From assembly GCF_910596095.1 (NCBI RefSeq), contig NC_056552.1, positions 17,495,111 to 17,559,110 on the forward strand: DNA of 64,000 bases, in the 5' to 3' direction. The position numbers and the translations under genes were made by a program. A model generated the notes under the pieces. It was not told the DNA's origin and ran no database searches. It saw only the letters and a program-made list of their open reading frames with translations. Positions within the stretch are counted from its first letter, which is position 1. Each line of letters opens with the position of its first letter. This DNA comes from Thunnus maccoyii (taxonomy: Eukaryota; Chordata; Actinopteri; Scombriformes; Scombridae). Below, piece after piece: positions 22,190 to 42,300 of this stretch.

Positions 22190-23460
22190 AGGGAAGCAGA
22201 TTCAGTTCAAGCAGAACTCTAGGTGGGCGGCCATCTGCCTTGACCGGCTGGGTTGAGAGAGAAAGAAGGAGGGAGAGGGAGAGGGGGGAAAGAGACATAG
22301 AGAAGCATAATAATAACAATAATAATGATAGAAGTATCACTAATAATAATAATAGCAGGCATGGGTGTCAAGCAGAACCACGGGGGTCCCTGCAGCCATG
22401 GTCCATGGAAGCCTGTGATCCATAACTAAGGGGTCCATGACCCTGATCCATAGGAACCTGTGAGGCGAGAAAGCACAAAAACTCATGGGAAGTGCCCTGG
22501 CAGTCTAGGCCTAGCAGCATAACTACGAGCTGGTCCAAGGCAAGCCTGGCCGGCCCTAACTATAAGCTTTATCAAAAAGGAAAATTTTAAGCCTATTCTT
22601 AAACGTAGAGAAGGTGTCTGCCTCCTGGACCCAAACTGGAAGATAGTTCCATAGGAGAGGAGCCCGATAGCTGAAGGCTCTGCCTCCCAGTCTACTTTTA
22701 GAGACTCTAGGATCCACAAGTAAGCCTGCATTCTGGGAGTGCAGTGTTCTAGTGGGGTAATAGGGTACTATGAGCTCTAAGATATGACAGAGCCTGACCA
22801 TTAAGGGCTCTGTAGGTGAGGAAAAGGATTTTAAATTCTATTCTGGATTTTACAGGAAGCCAATGCAGAGAGGCTAAAATGGGAAGAATATTATTTCTTT
22901 TTCTAGTTTTTTTCAGTACATGTGCAGCTGGACCAGTGGATGAGGCTTTAGAGACTTGTTAGAGCAGCCTGATAATAAGGAATTGCAATAAACCAGCCTA
23001 GAAGTAACAAATGCGTGGACTAGTTTTTCTGCATCTTTTTGAGACAGGATGTGCCTGATTTTTGCAATGTTACGTAGGTGAAAAAAGGCAGTCCTGGAAA
23101 TTTGTTTTATGTGGGAGTTGAAGGACATATCCTGATCAAAGATAACTCCTAGATTCCTTATGGTGGTGCTGGAGGACAGGGTAATGCCATCCAGAGTAAC
23201 TATATCATTAGATAATGTGTTTCTAAGGTGTTGTGGGCCAAGTACAATAACTTCAGTTTTGTCTGAGTTTAGTAGCAGAAGATTGCAGGTCATCCAGGTC
23301 TTTATGTCCTTAAGGTATGCTTGGAGTTTGGTTAGCTGACTGGTTTCATCTTGGTTCATTGATAAATATAACTGGGTATCATCTGCATAACAGTGTTTCC
23401 GAATAGTATTACCAAAAGGAAGCATAGATAAGGTGAATAGTATTTGGTCCAAGTTTTCTG
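22190..23460 (-). mobile_element. 5'-truncated L2-like LINE, reverse transcriptase fragment
   Basis: The minus strand from about 23,452 reads an RT with the catalytic motif as YADDTQLYLS, then LLLLNSDKTEVIVLG, LGVIFDQDMSF and RLVYCNSLLSG. It continues in another frame (22,560-22,800) as LHSQNAGLLVDP and FSYRAPLLWNYLPV. These are typical of L2/CR1-clade non-LTR elements in fish. Frame breaks near 22,800-22,930 show it is dead. The 3' tail with degenerate AATAAT repeats extends to about 22,190. It sits between the vWA gene and the PACSIN gene. Confidence 0.85.
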
Positions 23461-24263
23461 AGTACTGAGGGACTTGAGGAAATACATGCCAAAACTTAAC
23501 AGCATGTTTTAAACTTAAGGACTTTTGTTCTTGTTGTTTTTGTTCATTTTCTTTCAGTATTTCTGCAGCTGGTGTAATTAAATGTATCTTTATCTGGTCA
23601 TTATATCTTTATGGAAAATACACATTTTTAATATTTAAAAATGAATTTGAAAATTAAATTTTGGAACATTTCCACATTCTGTATGTGAGTGTTTTTGGTT
23701 GTTTGTCTTAATATATGAAAACTTAAAAAAAATGTGTCAACAAAATGGATTAGATGCAAAACAATCATACTTTTATTTTTTGAAAATACACTCCCTCAGT
23801 CAGAATAACTTCTGTCTACCTCTACATGATAGTTATTAAGTAAACATTAACCTTGTGGATGTGCACACATCATTGTAAACCTGTGTCTGGATAAACCTAA
23901 ACTTGGACAAGATGACAGTAAATAAATATCCTCTCTTGTTCTCTTTTGTTTTGTCTTGACATGCACACATGCAAACAAACACATACATACTCACACATAT
24001 ACACATAAAGCTCTGGCACAAATAGTACATTCTCATCTTTGATAAATTAATTCATATTGCAGACATACTCAAACCAGACGGTTAAAATATTAAGGCCTCA
24101 ACAAAATGTTAACATTTCAAAAAAGGCTGGGAACAAATTATATTTTACATGAAGTCAGAATAAGTGTGACAGTATCTTAGACGTTAAATGATAAATGTTA
24201 TTTTCTGCACATTTAAAAACTAACTCTTTAGGTTTAGGATGTAATATTTTGGACAGTGTGATG

Positions 24264-32918
<8,655 letters not shown>

Positions 32919-35640
32919 TATTGGGAACGTGTCTATTTTAGAGAGGGAAAGATAGCTGTTGGTGTTATACAAGAGAGTGGCTAGACTGGTTAACATGCAT
33001 ATCAATCAACAAGCGACAGGTGACACTGATTATCATGCAACAGGTTGGAACTCTACACTGTAACGTGCAGATACAGTGGGCTGACTTACTCATGAGCAGA
33101 GCCGTTCCCCCTGTACTGTATGGCAGGCAGGTCTAATAGGAAATAACTGGAGACTGAAACCTAGCAGTGTGTGTGTTGCTATGCTTATTGCCAACAACTT
33201 AGACAAGCTGTTATTTACACTGTACAGTGCTTGGATACATCCGAGCCCCCCTACGTGAGTAAGGGGAGTGTCGTTCCAGTGGCAGACTGGAATTCACAGG
33301 GGTGGGATCTGCCAGCAGGATTAGAACAGCTGCTCTGGCATTCTTCCTGTTGCCTTCCCAAAATAAACAGCAGGGAAAGGTCATCTTTCCCTTTACTCTG
33401 ACTAACACAAGGCCTTTTAGAACCCACTGTCTCCCACTCTCTCTCTCTCCTCCTGCCATTTGATTCCAGAGATCATGGCTGCAAAAGCGCAACAGGAGCA
33501 GATTTCTTATCTGGCAAACAAATGAGGGTGTAGGATTCAAAAGGAATAAACTGTCCAGATAGCAGACTTTTTTTTTTTGCACTGCATGTAAAGCAATGTG
33601 GCAGATACATTGAAGGGGAAAGGCAAATTGAACAAAAGGAAGGAGATGCATGCACAAACAGGCAAAGGACGCAGTCACATTCAAACCTATTTCTGTCTGG
33701 GTAACACGTTGACACATTGCTGGCTGAGTAATATGAAAGTGACTAACCACACCTCATCACAAGACTGAGCATGACAGAGAGTCAGACTCATCTAGGACGT
33801 TCTTTCCCTCAGCTAGCTGGTCCTCGTGCCATATTGTGATGTTTTTTGTCATTTTTCTCACTTGTTATGAGCTCCTGCAAGTGGAAACACTGCAGAAAGC
33901 CCCTGAAGACTCATGTTTTTGACATAATCCTAATTCTGTTTTTGTCAGTGCAGAGGCAAGGAAGAGAGGGGAGCGTGAACAGGTTTGAAACAGGACTCAA
34001 TAGCTCACTTTATCACACAGAAGCATTCATATGAAAGTATTTTAATGCTACAAAAACTCCATCCACAAGTCAAAAAAGCAAAAGTGGCAGCAGAGCAGTC
34101 ATGCCTGGGAGAAACCAGCACTTACATTTCTCTCTCTGAATCACCAGTGATTACTCAAGTGACCTGTTACTGTAGCTCAAGGGCTGCTGAGGGTTTCTCT
34201 CCATTTCTCTGTGCGTCTCCCCCTCTCCCAGTGTGCCTTTCCTCCTCTAACACATGCTTCTCTCCCTCTCTCCTCTCTCACTGACCCAATTTTCCTTTGG
34301 CACTTAAAGTTACACACACACGTTGTTGATCTGAAAGTGGGCGTGAGTCACAGAGACAATGCAAGCAAGCAGGGGGGGGAAAAAAGTTGAACAAATCAGA
34401 GCATTTGCATGGTAATCACTCCGCAGCTAATTGGCTTCAGGGCAAATAAACAGAGAGGACGAAACTTACCTTTCTTGCTCTCCTCCCCTTGCAGCTGTGA
34501 TATTCTAGTTCACAGTCATTCCAGGGTGAACTCCTCTTCCTCTTTCTCTTTTCTTATTTTAAACCCATCTCTTGCTCCCTTAACCCACTGGCTTCCTCCC
34601 TATCAGACTGTTTAGCTCTTCTGGCCCCTCTTAGACTATCACCCTCTCACTTACTCTCCAGTCTGCTATTAGAAAAAACAGCTGGAAGAAACCCCCTCCT
34701 TCTCTGTCCCTGCCCGTCCCTCCCTCCGTCTCTCTCAATATGGTGCTAATGAGATGCCGAACCTTCATTTTGACCGTTTGCTGGTCACAGAATCATGTCA
34801 GTGTGGCACAGAGTCATGTGAGCTTATTAGTGAGTGCGTGTGACAGCAGGGAGGAGGGGGGTGTCCCATGAACTGCCTCATTAGCCCCGTGCTCCTGTTT
34901 AACCTGCCTTTCTCTCTGGTCAGGCCTAGAAAGACAGTAGAGTATGCAGCATGTTCTCTAGCACATTGTTTACTTATTCCGGTCTATTCTCTTCTGGATA
35001 TTAGCCAGGAGTTAAAGAAAAGCACCAGTGTCATCCAGAGTTACAGTCCATTTACTGCTGTCTAAATCAGGTTTACACTCCCAAATTGTACATATCGGCT
35101 ATTAATTGTTTATTACATTGCCAAACGTAGCCTGAAATTTACAGCTGCCCATATATTTACCACTTTTGTACATTTTGGAGAAACTCATGCCCAGCAGACT
35201 AACTTTAATAACAATATGGGTACTTGTTTTTTTATGTTCTGTGTTGCAAGCAGTTGGAAGAAATAAATTGGCTACCACTACAATTTTTAAGGGTGAAATT
35301 ATAGCTTATGTGAAACAAGCAAACAAAATTGTAAGTTTATTATTCTACACATGAACTTGTAAATCATTTTAAAATGAGTTTTCAAGTAGTTTTATTGAGG
35401 ATAACAAAATTATAATTGATGGTTTGTTGGTAGTATGACGTATTCTAGTCGCCAGGACTTCTGAATTTTTACAATGGAAATAATTATTGTTGCGTCAACC
35501 TTGACAGTTTGTGGTTATGTGTTATGTACAGTAATGTCTCCCATCTCACAGCGCCAAAAACTAGACTAAGCTGAATGTCACATGGTTTTGAGCATTTAAA
35601 TTTCTCCTGGCAGAAATTTTTTATTTCTTCCACTGAATGC
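32919..35640. promoter_or_regulatory. 5' flank of the PACSIN gene
   Basis: Region upstream of the PACSIN start codon, expected to hold 5' untranslated exon(s) and promoter. Stretches at 33,430-33,460 and 34,190-34,290 are CT-rich. I could not identify a specific first exon or core promoter motif. No coding region was recognised. Confidence 0.35.
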
Positions 35641-35650
35641 AAGGTGACAT

Positions 35651-35890
35651 TAAAGGGCAGGTTCATGTGTTTTATCACATATCATTGGTGGTATCTAGTC
35701 ATGCAGATAGCTTACTTAGGTTTCCAGATATCAGTCTGATTCATTTTTGCCTCCACCCAATACATGAGAGGTAAATGGAATTTCATTTGTGGTGCTCACA
35801 GCACTGGAAAATGACATTTTAAAATTTCAAGAGTGACATTGGTGTCCAGAGTAAGTGCCCCCTTTTGCATTGTATATTCCTCAGACCCCA
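35651..35890. repeat. TTAA-type MITE arm
   Basis: Begins TTAAAGGGCAGGTTCATG and includes GGTATCTAGTCATGCAGATA and GTGGTGCTCACAGCACTGG, matching a fish MITE family by memory. A related block reading in the opposite sense appears inside the 18.7-20.1 kb element (CTGCATGATTAGATACCAC). Only one arm was located here; a Tc1 relic follows directly. Confidence 0.5.
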
Positions 35891-35984
35891 CTGTCAACAT
35901 CTCCCACTGAAAATGCAGATGACAAATTAATAGAGAACCCTGATTAAATGAGTAAACAAACACATGCCTCCACATAGGACAGGA

Positions 35985-36270
35985 AGGGCACTGAATGGTT
36001 TCATGAGCATGAAAATTATGTGAATCATATGATATGGTCTTCACAGTCACCAGATCTCACCCAAATTCAACACCTATTTGCGATTTTAGACAAATATGTT
36101 GGACAGTGCTCTATGCCACTTTCATCAAAACACCAAATGAGGGAATATCTTTTGGAAGAGCGGTGTTCATCCCTCATTCAGAGACTAGGAATATCTATTC
36201 CAAGGAGCACTGAAGCTGTTTTGGCAGCTTGTGGTAGGCAAACACTGGTTTCTCCTTTAATTTGTCATCC
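35985..36270 (+). pseudogene. Tc1/mariner transposase C-terminal relic
   Basis: The plus strand reads NHMIWSSQSPDLTQIQHLF, then LLEERCSSLIQRL and IPRSTEAVLAACG. This follows the Tc1 pattern WPSQSPDLNPIEHLW...EEW..IPxxxxxxLIxSMPRRxxAVLxAxGG, with substitutions. Only the third catalytic-residue region and C-terminus remain. Inactive. Confidence 0.8.
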
Positions 36271-36299
36271 AATTCTAGTTTCTACCAATGGAACAAGAA

Positions 36300-39200
36300 T
36301 TACAAGAAGTAACTGGAAATTAGAGAAACTTTGACAAGGTACACTGTAATGAAAAGTGTTTTTATCTATAGAAGAAAAATGGCAGCTAGTGGCTTCATCT
36401 CCACAGAGAAAAACACATCTTGACATCCGGAGTTCTTTCTAACTGTAAGCAGACCTCAGCAAGAGAAATACATGAAGGGGGCAACATGGCACAAACTTTA
36501 AAAAGCCACCAGTATTATATTTACAATTTTCTACCATGAACCTTGTACTGGCCACCATGCTAGCAAACAATCTCATTCATCCTCTTCCAAGCTTTTTTCA
36601 TTGTTTTTGGTGCCTTACAGGCGTCTTTGGGTTTGCCGCATGAATGCAGCCGCTGCTTGCTTTGAATTAAGCCATCTCATCTTCTACCTCCCAGTGAGCT
36701 CTACTCTTTTGTCCTATTAGCTCACCGAGCCTGATGGGAAAATAATCCTGGACCTGAAAACAATGTTGTGTTCAACCACCGCAGGGCTGAGACGAGCTGC
36801 TGCCAAATGGCTCAATTCAAACACAGCACTTTAAATTGGATCATTATGTGAATCTGTCAGAGGGAATCCAAGAAGAAATGAGAATCAAGACAGGGCCATA
36901 GTTTATTTTAGCATTTATTTCAACACCTTAGTTGTACCTCTATCATATTGTTTATCAGTATATACTGTATTTTATTTAAAACAAAACTTTATATATATAT
37001 ATATTTATATATATACCTTTTATCTCTGCATACTTATGCTCATACTGTATGTAGTCATATTCATTATGCATTTCACTAGACCTAAAATACTTTTTAAACC
37101 ATAGTATGTAATGCTTTCTACACTACCGCTCTGTCCTTTCACTTCTCAGAATAGCGTCCATCACGAGATAGCATTGAGGCAACTCAGCATGAGAATACAG
37201 AGTCATAATTTTATACTCACATAGAGAGAATATGCATTAACTAACGTGTGTCAGCTTCACTGGGGTCACCACAGGGCGAGCAGTATAGAAAGCATTTACA
37301 GTAAACTGGAAATGAAACATAAACAAACAAAGCTTTAAAGAATTTGTCCACACTATTTGGAAGACGGAGATTCTTAAAAAGGTTTACATACTTAATGTTA
37401 TCTTTATTATGCTTTATGTTATCGTTGTCATCATCATCAGTACATATAGATCTATAAACGATGGGTTTTTGCCTTACAGTAGAATTCACTGCAGGGAATG
37501 GCTAACTGGCATGTTAAAAAAATCCAGGGCACTCACGTTCACCTCTATGTAACATATACAGTATTTACCTTAAGTTAATCAGTCTGAAAATACCTTTTGT
37601 AAAGTGGGACAGAGTATTTCCTTTCAAGGGTTAATGTGTGGAACAGGGAAACATTAGGATTGTCAACTGGTGAGAAGAAAAACAATGTTTTCTGACCATT
37701 ATAAACAAGTTTTTGGAAAAGGCATTAGAAAGAGAAGGGTGTAGGTCAGGGAAAGCATTTGGCCACCAAGGCAGGCTGACGAACACACACGCACAAAATC
37801 AGACACACAGACTCACAAAGGCTGAAGGTTGAGGGAGTCAGGCAAACAGAGAAGCAGTAAAAAGCCCTTTTTGATCACGGCACCTGCTGTGTGAGAGAGA
37901 GCGGTCAACATTATGGCATCAAAAGAGGATGGATTCATCCCCTGACCTGTGCTATGGCCATGAATGAACACCGATAAAGTCTAAGAAAAGATGATTTGCA
38001 GTTAGAAATGAAATGCAAACCCTTCTCAGTTCCTCTCCAAAATTCCCTCTGCTTTCTATATAATAATCAGGAAAATAATAAAAGGTCATTTCACAACAAT
38101 ATTTTCTCAATATTTGTATATCCTCATTATGCACAACTTGAATTCAACGATTATAAATACCCCGACCAGTTTGAAATGAATGATTGCGATCAGCACTTAG
38201 TACAAAACAAATGGTTCTACTAATAGTGAATCCCGTTTAACATGTAAGATATATTTAGTGCTCGCAAAGTACATACATACAAAGCTTATTGGGGCATCCT
38301 TTGGGGGAATATGGCAAATATATAAAAGAATACTATTTTTCTCTATCATTTTCTTCTATCATCATTTACAAATAAAACATTTTCTCTCATATTCTGACTT
38401 TGGCTCCAGCACTCACAGCCATTAGATACTCTGATCTGCTTAAAGCTACAAACTGATGTCAGGATGTGGTCCTTATGTTTTGTTTTCGCTAGAGTTTCTG
38501 GCTCAGCCACAATCAGTAACATTTTATGGGGGTTTACCCCTTAAGCAGCAACTTTTCAACTTCTCAGTGAACTCAGACTGAAGTTTTCTCAGTGCTGCTA
38601 TGCAGCAGATGGTGTGAGAATCCATCTGTCAGTGTGTGTGTGAGAATATGAGTGTCTATGTGTGTGTATGTGTTTGTCTTTTACAGCACAAAACGGTGTG
38701 TTAATTAAATGCCTGTCCATCAAAAGTTTCAAAGTATATTTTCAGTTGAACAGCGTCATTTTCATGATATTCATCGTGCCCTTTCTCGACCAGTTGTCAT
38801 TTCACAAATTTCAACATTTCTCTACATTTATAACAAATTTTCAAGACAACAATTTTCCCACATATCCAGCCCTTAGTCTAAGTTCATCACAACCTGTTGA
38901 TGTCCACTGTTCTTCTCTTCCACATCTTCTGTTATTGTTCATCTTTGTCAATTTGTTTCTCTCCCTTTCTTTCATCTTTGAATCACCCCATCACTCTCTC
39001 AGTCTGTGTCTCGGGGAGAAGTAGTGACATGCAAAGGAGAGGCGAGTCGCCTGGGGAGAGAAGGAGGGCAAATCAAAGAATAAGAATGGGCAGAAATTAA
39101 AATAAAGATGGAGAAAACTAAATAGGATTGATAAAACACAGGTTAATAAGGAGAAAGAGAAAGAGATGGAGGGAAGATGAGATAACTTATCAAACTCTAT

Positions 39201-39342
39201 GCATCTAATGACGAAAGGGGATGGTCCAGCTAACTTGTATGGAAGGAATGAGACACTTTGACTTTCCTTCACCATCCGGTGCTTCCTTTTTGACCTTGCG
39301 ACCTTGCTGCTTTTAAGTCTTCCAGAGTCTATTAGTCCTCCC
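36300..39342. other. Spacer downstream of shank1
   Basis: Three kilobases including the presumed shank1 3' UTR next to 39,343. A (TA)n-like patch is at about 36,990-37,015. No gene, RNA or recognisable mobile element was found in the rest. Confidence 0.45.
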
Positions 39343-42300
39343 TCACCTGTCAGTGAGTTTCTTCAGCGCCCTCTCGATGTTCATCCGATGTCCAACGCGT
39401 GTCACTCCCAGGTCCAAGAAGTCATCCTTGGTAAGTGAAGGCAGATGAGATCCATCTATCTCATTGTCTATAAAACGCTCTCTGTGTTCACCCAGGTTTA
39501 GGTAAGCCAACCAGTCGGCCACGTCGTACTTGGTCCAGTAGGGTAGGGGCTTGACAGCGAAGGGTTTGGCTGGCGGGGGAGGTGTGAGTTGGGGATAGTT
39601 GAGGCATGATGGGCTGGGGGGCAAGTGCATGGGGGAGGAGGCTCCAGAGAGAAAATGGGTGGGGGAGAGAGAGCGGGAGACGAGTAAGGGGTTTGGACTT
39701 GGCACACCAGATGGGGAGTACAGTGGAGGTGTTGAAGTCTTGTAGGTATCTCCTAGAGGGATGCCAGGAGAAGGGGGAGTGAGGGGCCCAGGGAAGTCAA
39801 AGGGGTTATTGTAGACAGGTGTACTGGGAAGGATGGGGAGGGACGAGGGTCTTGGAGGGGTGGGGTTTGGCTGCTCAGTGTTATAGATAAGAGGGCTAGG
39901 AGCACGGCGTCGGGAGACTGAAGACCGCATCTCCTTAGTGGGACTGCACTGGAAATCAAAAGTCTGTCTACGCATCTTAGATCGATGCTTTGGTGACGTT
40001 GGGTACGGACAGTAGGTTGGCGAATGGGGAGGGTGTGAGTGAACCGGGGAGGAAGGCATCTGTGGAGAAGGGGAGCGGGTCCAATTGCGCTGAACTGGGA
40101 CCTGAGGGGAGGGGGAGACTGAAGGAGTGGCCGACAGATTGGGTGTGAGGATCTGACGGTGCTGTGGGGAGGACGTGGGTAAGGGCGAGGTGGAGCGGCC
40201 ACTGGGGGGGCTGTGAAAAGCATCAGTGAAATCCGCTGAACACCTGAAAGACACACAAAATGAAGCTATTAACTTTAATTCTAACAACAAACTTTAGGTA
40301 AAATAAGCTCATAAGCAAACTTTCATTTAATACCAAGGACAACAAACAAACCTGTGCATGGTGGGTGATTTCGGAGTGTGGCTCCAGTCATCCATGCTCT
40401 TCATGCTACTCATCTGTTGCAGCTTGGAGCTTAGCTCATTGATGATGCTCGCTTTTACACCAGAAAGAGGTGAGTGGAGCCTACGGCCATCCAAAGCAAT
40501 ACTACCTCTCTGGATTACCTCCCCGCCTTCCTCATGCTCCCCGACCTCACCCCAGCCCACCGACCGAGTGTCCATGGGTCTCTCTAAGCAGGCAGCCAAG
40601 GTAGAGCTAAAGCCATCCTCCATTTTGGATCGGCTCAGCTTACGCTTCCTTTCATCTGCCAAAGCTCCGTCTAACCTGGAATCTTCTGGGTTGCTTTGTC
40701 TCTGCAACTGCAAGGGAGCAGGGTTGGTGCTGTTCTGCCTACGTAGTGCTACAGACGGGCCTCTCCCTCCCCCCTCCTTGTAATGAGTCATCTTTGGAAA
40801 CATAGGGTTTGCCAGTTTTGTGCTGTGCACCTCAAATGTTTGCCCACCTGAGTAGGTTGTGCAAGGATCCTGATGCTCATCTCCTTTCTCTCCCTCTTCT
40901 CCTCGCCCGTCTCCACCGATCCCTCCCCTCTCTCCTCTCAGCCCTGTCAATCCCAGCATTTCTAAATGGTGGTCGCTACTGCTGTGACTGTCCAGCTCCT
41001 CAATCCCGGAATCCACCACAGCATCTTGCCAGTCTCCGCTCTTGGTTATAATAGTAGTGTGATGAGTGTAGTCTGAAGCTTTGCCCCCTGTGCTGAAGCC
41101 AGCCTTAGGCCCAGCCATGGTCATGCTGTAGTCAGAGGATGCTGGAGAGGTTGTGGTGGTGGAGGCGGCAGCAGTGGCTGTCATGGTAGTGGTAGCATAG
41201 GTCATCGTGGTGGTGAGGGCAGCTGTGCCTCTGTCCTGGGCCAGGATGTGACCACCCACCATTGGGTCATTAGAGCTGCTGTAATAGGGATGAGAATGGG
41301 ACATGGGTTGGGGTCTATGTAGTGACGTGGGAGGCAGAGCAGCAGTAGAGGTCATGGTGGTGGTGGAGGAAGGGGGAAATATCTGTGGGGACTGAAAAGA
41401 TGGAGAGAGCGCTGACTGTGTGAGGTTAGCCACCTCGCTGTCATAGGAGGTAAGGCTGGAGGCAGCAGAGTCACCACCCTGCGAAGAAGGTTGGGGTGCG
41501 TTTGAGGGCTTGGAAGATGGAAGAGGGGGTGGAGGAGGTGGTGCAACAGCAGCAGACTGTTGACTCGGGTGTTGATGCTGCTGGTGAAACTCCTTGCCTC
41601 TCTCGTTCTTACCATTAGCAAACTGTAAAGGAGGTGGCAAAGGATCTACAAAGACGAACTCGTCATCTGCGTCTATTGAGGGAGCTGGTGGAGGGAGAAC
41701 CATCAATCCTAGACCTCCACCCACTCCTGCTCTTGCCTCTCCCATGGCTTCATGTGCCTGCACTGGGGCTGTGGGGACAGTGTACTGAGGGATGTAGCTG
41801 CTGTTGGGAGTGCTGTCCATCTGCAGAAAGGAAGGTCTGCGGGGGGCAGGCTGAGCCGGTGGTGGAGGAGGCTGTATGGGTGGAGCAGATCTACTGTCGT
41901 ATGTCTCCTTTTCTCTATCTCTCTCTCTGGGGCTTTGTGGGTAATACTGGGTTGAATATTGACTGTTTCTGTCCTCTGAGAAACGAACTCTAAGACCCTC
42001 CCTGGGTCCTCCCTCCTTTTCCCTCTCCGTCCTCTCCCCACCTCCTCCTCCCAAACGTAATATCCTTGGTGACTGTGGCCGGCTCATAGATGCAGGCGAG
42101 GTGGTGGCGGTGGGGGAGCTTAGGTGGAGGGAGACTGGGGAAGTGTAGGCCGATTGTGTAGGGGTTGCAAAAAGGGAAGGAGTTGGGGTCTGAACAGGGG
42201 TGGGGAATGCTCCTACTGTGGACAGCTGCCGACCAAAGTGTCTCTCCTCTCGGCGCGTCCTGCGGTCATCCTTTAGGGCCCTCTCTCTTGCAGCTAGCGC

